A DNA stretch of 64,000 nucleotides, from NCBI GenBank assembly GCA_002350525.1, contig DEFA01000002.1, positions 81,472-145,471 of the forward strand, given 5' to 3'. Positions 1 through 9,026 of the stretch are shown here, in pieces. The notes under the pieces were generated by a model that saw only the letters and a program-made list of their open reading frames with translations, was not told where the DNA came from and ran no database searches. Every line of letters starts with the position of its first letter. Position 1 is the stretch's first letter. The stretch comes from Lachnospiraceae bacterium UBA2864 (GTDB lineage Bacteria; Bacillota; Clostridia; Lachnospirales; Lachnospiraceae). The position numbers and the translations under genes were made by a program.

Positions 1-1
1 T

Positions 2-985
2 ATGAACCTTTATTCCGAGATATACGGTGCATATTACAATATAATAGCCGAGCTTCTGAGAAGGGTTTCTTTTACTGACGAAGAGTTGAGGGAAGTCGTT
101 CAAAGGAAAGGCTTCGGAGAGACTATGCTTTATCTGATCCCGAAGATAGAGAGCGGGAGCATAGCTCTTTTTGAGAAGGACGGAGAACTGTATACTTCGG
201 TTTTATCCGGAGAAAAACCGGCTGTGCCCCTTTCTCTTCTTCAGAAGAGATGGCTCAGTGCTGTGCTCAGAGATAGAAGGATAAGCCTCTTCCTGGAAGA
301 GAGGGATACGGCAGTACTAAAGGGAGCTCTTTCGGACGTCGAGCCTCTGTTTCGTTTGGAAGATATAATATATACGGATCGCTTCACGGACGGTGACGAT
401 TATGGTAATGAAGAGTATCGTAAGAACTTCCGTATGATACTGTCGGCAATCAGACAGCGAAGGATGCTGGAAATAAGTTTTAATTCCAGAAAAGAAACAA
501 GAGTTCACCATAGATTTATCCCATGTAAAATGGAGTATTCGGTGAAGAACGATAAGTTCAGGCTGTATGCGGTGGATAGAAGACAGAGTGAAAGATACGG
601 CAAGAAAGATATACTGTATACCATTAATCTTTCCAGAATAGGCGAGGTAACTGAAACGGATAAGTTTATCCTTCCGGATGACGAACCTGATATGGACCGA
701 CTCATCACCGACGGATATTATAAGGAACCGGTGACACTGCTTATCAAAACCGAGAGAAATGCCCTGGAGAGAGCTATGCTGCAGTTTGCTCAGTATAGGA
801 AAGATACCGTACGGATTAGTGATGAGCTCTACCGATGTGAAATATTCTATAATGAGAGTAATGAGACGGAACTTTTGATAGAGGTTCTGTCCTTCGGTTC
901 TGCTGTTGAAGTAACGGGCAGCGAAAGATTTAAGAAACTTTTGCGGGAGAGGATAGAAAAGCAGAAAAATCTGCTTATTGAATGA
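2..985 (+). CDS. WYL domain-containing transcriptional regulator
   Basis: A 327-residue protein. The N-terminal 120 residues form a helical region opening with NLYSEIYGAYY, the usual opening of Lachnospiraceae WYL proteins, so the ATG at base 2 is probably the true start although nothing upstream can be seen. Residues about 141-222 match a WYL ligand-sensing domain (RMILSAIRQRRMLEISF, then IPCKMEYSVKNDKFRLYAV), with the WYL tripeptide replaced by FRLY. WYL domains bind nucleic acids or nucleotide-like ligands and control transcription, often in adjacent pairs; a partner could lie just outside the window. No clear N-terminal helix-turn-helix is visible. The target is unknown. Confidence 0.8.
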   Translation: MNLYSEIYGAYYNIIAELLRRVSFTDEELREVVQRKGFGETMLYLIPKIESGSIALFEKDGELYTSVLSGEKPAVPLSLLQKRWLSAVLRDRRISLFLEERDTAVLKGALSDVEPLFRLEDIIYTDRFTDGDDYGNEEYRKNFRMILSAIRQRRMLEISFNSRKETRVHHRFIPCKMEYSVKNDKFRLYAVDRRQSERYGKKDILYTINLSRIGEVTETDKFILPDDEPDMDRLITDGYYKEPVTLLIKTERNALERAMLQFAQYRKDTVRISDELYRCEIFYNESNETELLIEVLSFGSAVEVTGSERFKKLLRERIEKQKNLLIE

Positions 986-1061
986 TATAAGATAAACTTA
1001 CGGGAAGCACGCGGCTTCAGCCACGGGAGGCTTCACTAAACTGTTCGAAGGGAATATAGAG

Positions 1062-2192
1062 ATGATTGTTTTATGGTATATAGCGCTGGCCGTTATGCTT
1101 TTTTTCGGAGTTAAAATTTGTAAGCTGAAAGAGTGGAATGATGAAAATATGTCATTTAACCGGACAAAATGCTTTTTGGGATTCTGTGCGGTAGTTATCG
1201 TGTTTCATCACATTTCTCAGGCCACATGTGCTTCCTGGCTTAATCCGAGATATGTGAGACATGGACTTGATATATTCTTAACAGCCGGCTATCCGATGGT
1301 CGCAATGTTTTTCTTCTGCTCGGGGTACGGACTCTATAAAAGCGCCCGCTCGAAGGAGAACTTTTTTAGGAGATATATTCCTGTCAGGATAATCCCGATA
1401 CTTATCCCGACACTTATCACCTTAGGCGTATATATTTTCTTCAGATACCTGAGGGAGATCCCTTTTAATATCGATTCACCATTTGCGGTAAACGGTCATG
1501 AAACCTGGCATCCATACATCTGGTACGTGCCGTGTATTATCTATTTATATATCATATTCTATATCGGTTTCGGATTTTCGAAGAAAGATTGGGTAGGGAT
1601 TACGGTAGTTGCTTTCGGAACGGTCGGTTATATAGCATTTTGCGTAATCTTTGGGTACGGCTCCTGGTGGTATAATACTCCGCACATGTTCCTGATGGGA
1701 ATTCTGGTTGCAAAATATGAGAAAAAGTTTTTTGAAAGCTGTAAGAAGCTTTATATTCTGAGACTGTTAATAACGATCCTGCTATGTGTGGTTTTCCATT
1801 ACATGGGCGATAAAGGCGGCTGGGAGTATCTGAAACATTTCCATCATCCTTATGTTGCAAAATATGCGCTCATATGTGATGTGATAAATGTATTAAGCCA
1901 GGTTATATATACCTTTGCTTTTGTATCACTGTACTACCTTCTAAGTATGAAGATAAAACTGGGAAATAAGCTGCTTGGTTTTTTGGGTAAATTCACGCTT
2001 GAGTTATACCTGATCCACGGAATATTTATCCATATGTTCGGATATTATATGATACGCGAAGGTAAAAAACCGATTTATTATATAGAGAATGTACCTCTTT
2101 TTGTGCTTGTGGTATTGGGGCTTTCCATTCCAATCTCTTATGGCATGAGTCTCATAGATAAAAGGATCGGACAGGCACTTCGCCGAAGTTAA
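1062..2192 (+). CDS. Integral membrane acyltransferase (acyltransferase_3 family)
   Basis: A 376-residue polytopic protein with about ten membrane segments. Residues 43-54 (AVVIVFHHISQA) carry the paired-histidine signature of the OafA/NodX-type acyltransferase_3 family, and FFCSGYGLYKS with a following basic FFRRYIPVRI segment is the second conserved block. These enzymes move acetyl or other acyl groups across the membrane onto surface polysaccharide or lipid. The start has a GAAGGGA ribosome site about eight bases upstream. It stands alone between a WYL regulator and an unrelated promoter, so the acceptor cannot be named. Confidence 0.8.
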   Translation: MIVLWYIALAVMLFFGVKICKLKEWNDENMSFNRTKCFLGFCAVVIVFHHISQATCASWLNPRYVRHGLDIFLTAGYPMVAMFFFCSGYGLYKSARSKENFFRRYIPVRIIPILIPTLITLGVYIFFRYLREIPFNIDSPFAVNGHETWHPYIWYVPCIIYLYIIFYIGFGFSKKDWVGITVVAFGTVGYIAFCVIFGYGSWWYNTPHMFLMGILVAKYEKKFFESCKKLYILRLLITILLCVVFHYMGDKGGWEYLKHFHHPYVAKYALICDVINVLSQVIYTFAFVSLYYLLSMKIKLGNKLLGFLGKFTLELYLIHGIFIHMFGYYMIREGKKPIYYIENVPLFVLVVLGLSIPISYGMSLIDKRIGQALRRS

Positions 2193-2204
2193 TCTATTCT
2201 TAAT

Positions 2205-2233
2205 TTGGCAAAAGCATCCATAAAGCATATAAT
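2205..2233 (+). promoter_or_regulatory. Sigma-A promoter for the 2300 operon
   Basis: TTGGCA at 2205-2210, a 17-base spacer and a perfect TATAAT at 2228-2233. It lies 67 bases before the next start codon. A short dyad (CTTTTACG/CGTTAAAAG) follows at 2234-2252 in the expected leader. Confidence 0.75.
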
Positions 2234-2299
2234 CTTTTACGAACGTTAAAAGAATTTATGATACTGAGCCAAGTCAGGGCTTAGTGCGAAGGAGGACAA

Positions 2300-3226
2300 A
2301 TGAAAATTGACAGGGCAGGTGTAGAGCAGATTCTTGATCTACAGGTAAATGCAGGGCGTATAACTCCGCAGATTAAGGAAGAACGTCTTAGAGAGTATGA
2401 CGCAAAGGTGCAGCAGATGACGCAGCAGCAATACGGCGATCAGATGCAGGGGCCACAGCAGTACGGCAGTCAGATACAGGGACCACAGCAGGGGGAGAGA
2501 GGGTCTTTGGATAACGGTCAGCCGGTGCGATATCCGTACATAGGTAAGAGTGATACGGAACAGTATTTAAACGGTATCGAGATGGTCGCTCTTTTGGGAA
2601 TGGTTGCTATACTTCTTAAAGCAGTTGCAGATAAATCAACCTTCATGCTTGAATTCATCATGGGACTTATGTTTGCTTTTGTGTCCGTAAAGATCATTAC
2701 CAAGGATATTGAGAAAGGTCGAAAGCTTTCTTACATGCCTGTTATTGCAGGTATTGTCGGATTTGGAATGCTGGGTCTCGCATTTTATACCAAGTATGGA
2801 AGTGCGGCATTTAAAGATTCTGTTTCAGCGCATAATGATCTTATCGGATCGATATGTATTATTGCTTTGGGAGCGGCTTTGATAATCGGAAATCTGCTCA
2901 GCAAACGTAATTCATCGAAGGTTTATACTGTACCTGTACAGGCTGTCTGTGTGGAACTTAAAAGCCCGGCACATGGTTCTCATGTTCCGCCGAAGCTTTC
3001 ACCGGTTTATGAATATACTTATAACGGTGTGACGCAGAGATCACAGGTCGGTTATTTCAGTACAAAAGGATATCCGAGAGCAGGAGAGACAAGAGAGATC
3101 TTTATTAATCCGGAGAGACCGGGTGGATGCCTGGATCCTGTAATGTCTAAGTCCACATCTTTCGGACTTGCATTTCTCGGAGGCTTTTTCATAGTAATGG
3201 GAGTATTGGTACTGATCCTGGGATAA
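2300..3226 (+). CDS. Membrane protein with Gln-rich linker and DUF3592-like domain
   Basis: A 308-residue protein. Residues 1-45 are a charged helix; residues 46-70 repeat QYG-S/D-Q-QGPQQ, a low-complexity linker. At least five membrane segments follow. The C-terminal half (VQAVCVELKSP, then PVYEYTYNGVTQRS and PGGCLDP) matches the DUF3592 pattern of a small extracytoplasmic beta domain held between helices. AAGGAGG sits at good spacing before the ATG. Function is not known. It is followed at 50 bases by another small membrane protein, probably the same operon. Confidence 0.7.
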   Translation: MKIDRAGVEQILDLQVNAGRITPQIKEERLREYDAKVQQMTQQQYGDQMQGPQQYGSQIQGPQQGERGSLDNGQPVRYPYIGKSDTEQYLNGIEMVALLGMVAILLKAVADKSTFMLEFIMGLMFAFVSVKIITKDIEKGRKLSYMPVIAGIVGFGMLGLAFYTKYGSAAFKDSVSAHNDLIGSICIIALGAALIIGNLLSKRNSSKVYTVPVQAVCVELKSPAHGSHVPPKLSPVYEYTYNGVTQRSQVGYFSTKGYPRAGETREIFINPERPGGCLDPVMSKSTSFGLAFLGGFFIVMGVLVLILG

Positions 3227-3282
3227 AGCATACGAGATAACGGGAAGGCCTTAGGAGTCTCATATAAAGGGGGGAAATGGGA

Positions 3283-3765
3283 ATGTTGAGTGAAGAGAAA
3301 TATCAGAATACTAAGCGGAAGATTAAAACCGCATCACTTATCATACTCCTCATAGGTCTGTTGGCCGGCGGATTACTTATCTATCTTGGGTATTCCAGAG
3401 GAAGCAAGTATGATAGTAATAAGATCAGACTCGAAATGAACCGGGAGTTCATGGGTAATGGATTTACAGAGAGATATTATGAACTTTCGGAAGACCTTAA
3501 TAAGTCACATTCTTCAATAGTATTTTATATGTTCGGTGGATTTGTGATAATTGCTTCGTGCATGATCTCGGGTTTTGTATATCTTAGTTCAAAGGGACGT
3601 GAGATTGCCGCATATCAGGCACAGCAGATAATGCCTATAGCCCGGGAGGGAATGAAGCAGATGGCTCCTACAGTCGGGGACGTTATGAGAGAATCTGCTC
3701 CCGTATACGGAGAAGTGGCGAAGGAAATTGCAAAAGGGGTAAAAGAAGGCCTGAAGGACGAATAA
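3283..3765 (+). CDS. Small two-helix membrane protein, unknown function
   Basis: About 160 residues with membrane segments near residues 16-36 and 85-105 and an extracytoplasmic loop between them. A cytoplasmic tail follows that is rich in Ala, Met, Glu and Lys and periodic (VGDVMRESAPVYGEVAKEIA), probably amphipathic helix. There are two possible starts. The ATG at 3277 is too close to the strong AAAGGGGGG site; the ATG at 3283 has eight-base spacing and is preferred. I recognise no family. It probably shares the transcript of the DUF3592-like gene. Confidence 0.65.
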   Translation: MLSEEKYQNTKRKIKTASLIILLIGLLAGGLLIYLGYSRGSKYDSNKIRLEMNREFMGNGFTERYYELSEDLNKSHSSIVFYMFGGFVIIASCMISGFVYLSSKGREIAAYQAQQIMPIAREGMKQMAPTVGDVMRESAPVYGEVAKEIAKGVKEGLKDE

Positions 3766-3814
3766 GAAAAGCTGAAAAGACAAAGATACCTAAACAGACG
3801 ATCATAAAGACATA

Positions 3815-3866
3815 AAAAGGGAAGCCGTTCCAATTCATTCAAAATTGGACGGCTTTCCTTTTGCTA
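3815..3866. terminator. Bidirectional intrinsic terminator
   Basis: A 16-17 bp near-perfect stem (GGAAGCCGTTCCAATT against AATTGGACGGCTTTCC) with a seven-base loop, A-rich on the left and T-rich on the right. It sits between convergent genes and can serve both. Confidence 0.88.
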
Positions 3867-4547
3867 TTTATTAAAAAATGTCCGTTGTATTAATAATTCT
3901 GTTTCATAGTTGTATAAGATATCAAAGCGGGTTTTATTATCGGTGAAGGAACAAGTGATGGAATCAGATCCGGGATTTTCTTCAATATCGATGAAACTAT
4001 ATTTTTCAGTCATTTCCTCAATAAAACTATTAAATTCCTCAGAGGTAGACTTAACTATATCATATGTCATATGTATATGTTCCTGCTCAATCATAAAAGA
4101 AAAACCTTCTGTGTATAAGTAATCTCCGAATCCGATGCCTGTACTGTAATACTTTGCGGCATACTCCGCATTTACAAGTTTATAATTATATGGTTCTCCG
4201 GTATAAAAACGGGCTTTCTTACTGATATAAGGATCAGTGAAGGCATTAGGAGATTCATTGGTAAGATGCTCGGCAATGTCTTCATAGTTGATATTGGGAT
4301 CATATATTTCCGGTATATATGACATATATGGCTTTTTGGGGTGGGGATTTCCTTTTTCCGGGTGGGATTCGTAATCCTTTGATATTAATACCGGGAGGGT
4401 GGCCTGTATTTTTGAATTGACGGAGCGTAATGGCATTACTCTTATGTTGGAATACATGCTTCTTCTGTAATATAGCAGCAGACTTCCGAGGATTGCAGCT
4501 ATCACGGTAAGTGCTGTTACAAGTGTTCTTATCTTTGAATTTTTCAT
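3864..4547 (-). CDS. Hypothetical membrane-anchored protein
   Basis: A 227-residue protein with one N-terminal membrane helix (about residues 9-27, TLVTALTVIAAILGSLLLYY) and a soluble extracytoplasmic domain rich in Tyr, Glu and Asn. No cysteine lipobox and no recognised domain. A GAAAGGAG site lies upstream of the ATG. It is divergent from the serpin gene. The coding potential looks genuine because the gene is flanked by its own terminator and ribosome site, but no function can be offered. Confidence 0.6.
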   Translation of the reverse strand: MKNSKIRTLVTALTVIAAILGSLLLYYRRSMYSNIRVMPLRSVNSKIQATLPVLISKDYESHPEKGNPHPKKPYMSYIPEIYDPNINYEDIAEHLTNESPNAFTDPYISKKARFYTGEPYNYKLVNAEYAAKYYSTGIGFGDYLYTEGFSFMIEQEHIHMTYDIVKSTSEEFNSFIEEMTEKYSFIDIEENPGSDSITCSFTDNKTRFDILYNYETELLIQRTFFNK

Positions 4548-4700
4548 AAGATGTTTCTCCTTTCACGGAATATAATCTTAGTGTAATTGTTTTGCTAAAT
4601 AGATAATAACCTCCTGATGTAACATACATGTAATAGAGATTCTCCATTTTTGTAAAATATTTAGAATTTATTAATATTGAAAAATCAGCCATAAATTACA

Positions 4701-4710
4701 GAAGCGCTTC
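4701..4710. promoter_or_regulatory. LacI/cre-like palindrome before the serpin gene
   Basis: GAAGCGCTTC is a perfect 10-base palindrome with a central GC, as in LacI-family operators. It matches a CcpA cre site only partly, since the outer TG and CA are missing. It lies 60 bases before the serpin start, next to an AT-rich TATAAAG that may be a -10. The regulator is unknown. Confidence 0.35.
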
Positions 4711-4770
4711 CGTATAAAGAATATAAGCAGGAAAACTAAATTCCGAAAAATACGTGAAGGAGATAAAACT

Positions 4771-6102
4771 ATGAAAAAAACAAACAAGGGTAGGATAGCA
4801 GCAATGCTTGCGGCTATGGTAATGATGACAGGATGTGGTAATAGTCAGGGGAATGCAGCATCTGAGATAAGACCGGAATCGGGCAATCTTGCCGAATCAA
4901 ATAATATCGAGAAGACCGAAGTAGAGTATGTAAAAGGAAACGGAGAAAGCGGGCAGGAAGAAGGTAAGGAATATGCATACTCTGATGATTATAAAAATAT
5001 GGATAAGGCTGCCCTAAAAATATTCGGACAATGTCTTGATCGGGATAAGGAACATAATGTTCTGATATCTCCGTTCTCGATAAACATGGCTCTGGGACTT
5101 GTGGAAAACGGTGCTGACGGAAACACTCTTTCGGAGATGGAGAAGGTGATCGGCGGCGGTGTCTCAGTACAGAATATGAATAAGGATCTGAGATATATAA
5201 CCTCCAAAATGGAATCAGATAAGGATGTAAACTGGAATGTAGCCAATTCCATATGGCTCAATACAGGTGATAACAATACGGTAAACCTGAAAGAATCATA
5301 TATTAATACGGTAAGTCCGTATTATGATCCTATGATCGTTGGACTTGAGTTTAATGATGAAGCAAAGGACAGGATAAACGGATGGGTTAATGAAGAGACT
5401 CATGAAATGATCCCGACTATATTAGATAAGCCGCTGCAGGGCAGAATGGCACTGATTAATGCGGTGGCATTTGAGGGTGAGTGGGATGAACCTTTCAGTG
5501 AGGATGATATACTTGAGGATTTTGATTTTACAAACTATGACGGAACAACATCTTCTATCACAATGCTTTCGGGAGAAGGGAGCAGCTATTATACCTTTGG
5601 TGACGGTATGGGCTTCAAGGTGGATTATAAGGGCGGACAGTATTCCTTCGTAGGCATTCTCCCTCCTGAAGATGTCGAACTTTCAGACTATGTAAATTCA
5701 CTTATAAAAGAGAATGTGAGCCTCACGGAATGCATGGAATCAGAATCCGGTAATAAGGTATATTATAATTTTCCAGAGTTTAAGACTGAATATTCACAGG
5801 AAATGAGTGAGCCTATGAAGAGTCTCGGAATGAACGAAGCATTTACGGAGTCAGCGGATTTTTCAAAACTTAATGATGGAAATGCTATGTATATCTCACA
5901 GATTCAGCATAAGACTTACATAAATGTAAACAGAGAAGGTACAGAGGCGGCAGCGGCTACAGCTGTTATGATGACGGAAGGCTGTGTAATGAATGAAGAT
6001 CAGCCGCCGGTGATCACACTGGACAGACCGTTTATGTATATGATCGTTGATAATACAACACATATGCCGATCTTTATGGGTGCACAGAATGTGATGCAGT
6101 AA
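4771..6102 (+). CDS. Serpin family lipoprotein (serine/cysteine protease inhibitor)
   Basis: A 443-residue protein. A lipoprotein signal peptide ends in MTGC with Cys22 as the lipidated residue, followed by a 40-residue acidic linker. Residues about 75-443 are a full serpin fold (ISPFSINMALGLVENGADGNT at the start, FMYMIVDNTTHMPIFMG at the end). The reactive-centre hinge GTEAAAATA begins at Gly390. The small alanines at P12-P9 are the mark of an inhibitory rather than a storage serpin. Counting from the hinge, P1-P1' falls near Gly404-Cys405, with Met400 and Met401 at P5-P4; the true cleavage site is uncertain. Family knowledge: inhibitory serpins trap proteases irreversibly, and gut bacterial ones are thought to block host or competitor proteases. 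A two-component system follows. Confidence 0.92.
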   Translation: MKKTNKGRIAAMLAAMVMMTGCGNSQGNAASEIRPESGNLAESNNIEKTEVEYVKGNGESGQEEGKEYAYSDDYKNMDKAALKIFGQCLDRDKEHNVLISPFSINMALGLVENGADGNTLSEMEKVIGGGVSVQNMNKDLRYITSKMESDKDVNWNVANSIWLNTGDNNTVNLKESYINTVSPYYDPMIVGLEFNDEAKDRINGWVNEETHEMIPTILDKPLQGRMALINAVAFEGEWDEPFSEDDILEDFDFTNYDGTTSSITMLSGEGSSYYTFGDGMGFKVDYKGGQYSFVGILPPEDVELSDYVNSLIKENVSLTECMESESGNKVYYNFPEFKTEYSQEMSEPMKSLGMNEAFTESADFSKLNDGNAMYISQIQHKTYINVNREGTEAAAATAVMMTEGCVMNEDQPPVITLDRPFMYMIVDNTTHMPIFMGAQNVMQ

Positions 6103-6110
6103 TTTATGTA

Positions 6111-6140
6111 TTACATAAGCGGCCCTATATGTGGTAGTAT
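6111..6140 (+). promoter_or_regulatory. Possible promoter for the 6214-8162 two-component operon
   Basis: TTACAT at 6111-6116, an 18-base spacer and TAGTAT at 6135-6140, about 75 bases before the response regulator. The match is moderate. Confidence 0.4.
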
Positions 6141-6213
6141 AAGAAAAGACAGTAATAGGAATGTAATCCGAGAAAAACAAGAATCCGAGTATTGAATAGA
6201 AGAGGTCTGAAGT

Positions 6214-6894
6214 ATGAGAATATTGCTGGTTGAAGATGAACACTCGCTTGCCGAGCTGGTGGCCGACAGACTGAAGAAAGAGAGATATGCAGTCGATATA
6301 TCCTATGACGGAGAAGACGGGCTGTATAACGCTCTGACAGGTATATATGATCTTATTCTGCTTGATGTCATGCTGCCTAAGAAAGACGGTTTTGAGATAC
6401 TCCGCGAGATAAGGTCGGAGGGAATAACATCGAAGGTTATCATGCTTACCGCAAGGGGCGAACTGGATGACAAGCTGAAGGGATTCGGCGAAGGAGCAAA
6501 TGACTATATTCCGAAGCCGTTTCATATAGATGAGGTCATAGCCAGAGTCGGCGCCCAGCTTAGAACCGAGAAGACAGTGAAGGATTCACTTGAAATGGAG
6601 AATACACTTCTGGACTTTAAAACACCCGCCATAGTGAATAAGGATTCAGAGGAGAGTATAAAGATAAACAACAAAGAATTTCAGCTCCTGGAGTATTTTA
6701 TGATGAATCCTAATCAGGTTCTTTCCAAAGACCAGATATTTGACCGAATCTGGGGAATGGATAACGATACCATGTCGAATAATCTGGAAGCATATATATC
6801 CTTTGTCCGTAAGAAACTTAAGGCCATTGATTCGAAGGTTACGATCAGGTCTGTAAGAAATATGGGCTATAGGCTTGAAAAGACGGATGCTTAG
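6214..6894 (+). CDS. OmpR-family response regulator
   Basis: A 226-residue regulator. The receiver domain has the acidic pair Glu7/Asp8, phospho-acceptor Asp51 (LLDVMLP), Thr79 and Lys101 (YIPKPF). The C-terminal winged helix is a Trans_Reg_C domain (KEFQLLEYFMMNPNQVLSKDQI, ending in IRSVRNMGYRLE). The start has an AGAGG site. The partner kinase begins 17 bases downstream. The receiver is most like CutR/BaeR-type regulators of envelope or peptide stress; the target is not known, though the serpin gene just upstream is an obvious candidate. Confidence 0.93.
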   Translation: MRILLVEDEHSLAELVADRLKKERYAVDISYDGEDGLYNALTGIYDLILLDVMLPKKDGFEILREIRSEGITSKVIMLTARGELDDKLKGFGEGANDYIPKPFHIDEVIARVGAQLRTEKTVKDSLEMENTLLDFKTPAIVNKDSEESIKINNKEFQLLEYFMMNPNQVLSKDQIFDRIWGMDNDTMSNNLEAYISFVRKKLKAIDSKVTIRSVRNMGYRLEKTDA

Positions 6895-6911
6895 CATAGA
6901 AAGCGGGAGCT

Positions 6912-8162
6912 ATGAAAAAACTGGGAAGAAAGGTCTTTCTTACTATCTTCGGAATACTGACATTTTTCCTGATAGTCAGCCTCGTGCTTATAAATGTCAT
7001 GAGTTACAGAAGAGAGTATGAAAGCGTACGTCAAAATCTGAATATATTGGATGACAGAGGAAACAGGGCAAGACCGGGAATGATGCCATTCGATTGGCCC
7101 GGCGGTATGTTTGAAGGAGAGGAAGAACCTGAAAACGTACCGAACGAGAATATGATGTTCGGTGAAAATGAAATATATATTGTTGATCTCGAAGAAGGTT
7201 ATATCCTGCAGCTGTTTGATCATGGTGATAATTCGGACTTTGACCCGAAAGAAGCAGCACAGGAGATTGTCGATTCAAATACGGGGAATGCCGAGCATAT
7301 ATGTAATCTTTATACCGGTGGCTATTCATATCGGTATGTATATGGAAAAACCATAGTGATGATCGATACCGGGATCATATCATCAAAGATTATAAAGCTG
7401 CTTATAGAGTCATTGGTTCTTTTTCTCATAATAGAACTTCTGATAGTCTGTATATCAAAGCTTGTGACCGGATGGATAACGAAACCTGCAAAGGAGGCCT
7501 TTGATAAGCAGAAGGAGTTTATAGCCGATGCTTCTCATGAGCTGAAAACACCGTTGGCTGTTATTATGGCATCGTCGGATGAGCTTTCGGCAGATGAGAA
7601 TAATGCAAGGTATATCGAAAATATCAAGTATGAATCCGAACGTATGAATAAGCTTATCACGGGGCTTCTCGATCTTTCGAAACTTGAGGATGGTGTATCA
7701 CGTGAAAGCTTTAAAGAGGAAAATCTCTCCAGGATAGTCGAGAAAACCTGTCTTGTTTATGAGGGTGTTGCCTTCGAAGAAGGCGTGGGGATTGAGACAG
7801 AGATTGAATCGGATATAGTGTTTAACTGCAGTAAAGAAGAGATGGAGAAGCTTATCTCAACACTTGTAGATAATGCGGTTAAACATAGTGAAAAGGGAAC
7901 ATCGGTACTGGCCAAGCTTTACAGGAGTAAAAACAGTATTATCCTAAATGTTATAAATTCCGGTGAACCTATAGCACCCGGGGATGAAGAACGAATCTTT
8001 GAAAGGTTTTACAGGGCAGATAAATCCCGTAATCGAAGTGAAAACAGATATGGTCTTGGACTTGCGATAGCAAAGAGTATAGTGCTGAATCATAAGGGAA
8101 CAATAAAGGCATATTCCGAAGACGGTAAGACCGTTTTCAGGGTAGAGTTCCGAAATAATTAA
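6912..8162 (+). CDS. Sensor histidine kinase
   Basis: A 416-residue kinase with two membrane segments (about 8-28 and 160-182) enclosing a 130-residue sensor loop with a Met/Pro/Gly-rich and acidic portion. No HAMP domain is obvious. The HisKA H-box is FIADASHELKTPLAV with His209. The N box (LISTLVDNAVKHS), the F box (IFERFYRADKSR) and the G box (YGLGLAIAKS) follow, so the catalytic domain looks intact. It is cotranscribed with the preceding response regulator and ends at a strong terminator. The signal is not known. Confidence 0.93.
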   Translation: MKKLGRKVFLTIFGILTFFLIVSLVLINVMSYRREYESVRQNLNILDDRGNRARPGMMPFDWPGGMFEGEEEPENVPNENMMFGENEIYIVDLEEGYILQLFDHGDNSDFDPKEAAQEIVDSNTGNAEHICNLYTGGYSYRYVYGKTIVMIDTGIISSKIIKLLIESLVLFLIIELLIVCISKLVTGWITKPAKEAFDKQKEFIADASHELKTPLAVIMASSDELSADENNARYIENIKYESERMNKLITGLLDLSKLEDGVSRESFKEENLSRIVEKTCLVYEGVAFEEGVGIETEIESDIVFNCSKEEMEKLISTLVDNAVKHSEKGTSVLAKLYRSKNSIILNVINSGEPIAPGDEERIFERFYRADKSRNRSENRYGLGLAIAKSIVLNHKGTIKAYSEDGKTVFRVEFRNN

Positions 8163-8167
8163 TTATC

Positions 8168-8206
8168 AAATGCGTCAAAATAGTTGTGTTTTGACGCATT
8201 TTTTAA
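8168..8206 (+). terminator. Intrinsic terminator after the two-component operon
   Basis: AAATGCGTCAAAA paired with TTTTGACGCATTT around an eight-base loop, followed by a T run. Confidence 0.9.
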
Positions 8207-8264
8207 TTTTCATTTAAGGTTGGCCGGATATCATCACATCAGAATAGATAAGGCGGTGATATGT

Positions 8265-9026
8265 ATGAGCAATTATATTGAGGTATTTGAAAGGACGGAA
8301 ATTAAGTATCTTCTGTCTCATGAGCAATATGTAAAGCTTCGGGAGTTCCTCTCGGATTATGCAAGAGTAGATGATTACGGAAGGACAAGAATTCATAACA
8401 TTTATTTTGATACGCCGGACTACAGACTTATCCGTACGTCTCTGGATAAGCCCGTATATAAAGAAAAGCTCAGACTCAGAACTTACGGAGATACAAATGA
8501 TTTTACCGATTCCTTTATAGAGATAAAGAAGAAGTATAAGGGAATAGTATATAAGAGAAGGGTGTCGGGTACATATAAGAAAGCGTACGACTATCTGGTA
8601 AGAGACGGATATCCGCTGGATGATTCACAGATATCCAGAGAGATTGAAGGCTTCAGGAACATATACGGTAATCTGAAGCCGGTGATGAATATAAGCTATG
8701 ACAGGATAGCTATGGTGGGATTAGATGATCCGAATTTCAGAGTTACATTTGATACAAATATTCAGTGGAGTACGGATAAGCCTGATCTCAGAAGAGAAGT
8801 AAGGGGAAGAGAAATACTTAAGGAAGGCGAATGGCTGATGGAGATAAAGGTTGCGGAGGGCATGCCGATGTCTCTTGCAAGACGGCTCAGCGAACTAAAG
8901 ATATTTCCCACATCCTTTTCCAAATACGGAAGAGCCTATATGGATATGAGAGGTTTCAGAGGAGCCGGATATGTAATGGAACAGGAACAAACATCTTATG
9001 AAAGAGAGGTAATAGCATATGCTTAA
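8265..9026 (+). CDS. VTC domain protein (polyphosphate polymerase-like)
   Basis: A 253-residue soluble protein. I take the ATG at 8265, preceded by AAGGCGGTGAT, rather than in-frame upstream starts that overlap the preceding terminator. It matches the VTC domain of yeast Vtc4, a triphosphate-tunnel fold that makes inorganic polyphosphate. Visible signatures are FERTEIKYLLS, KEKLRLRTYG, EIKKKYKGIVYKRR (basic tunnel strands), EIKV and the ending FSKYGRAY. Bacterial relatives usually sit, as here, beside a DUF4956 membrane protein and a secreted CotH or Cthe_2159-type protein, where the real substrate is unproven. It overlaps the next gene by eight bases. Confidence 0.88.
   Translation: MSNYIEVFERTEIKYLLSHEQYVKLREFLSDYARVDDYGRTRIHNIYFDTPDYRLIRTSLDKPVYKEKLRLRTYGDTNDFTDSFIEIKKKYKGIVYKRRVSGTYKKAYDYLVRDGYPLDDSQISREIEGFRNIYGNLKPVMNISYDRIAMVGLDDPNFRVTFDTNIQWSTDKPDLRREVRGREILKEGEWLMEIKVAEGMPMSLARRLSELKIFPTSFSKYGRAYMDMRGFRGAGYVMEQEQTSYEREVIAYA

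Noticed and set aside
8184..8264. An upstream start for the VTC gene
   Set aside because: It would begin inside the preceding terminator and has no ribosome site; the ATG at 8265 has AAGGCGG.
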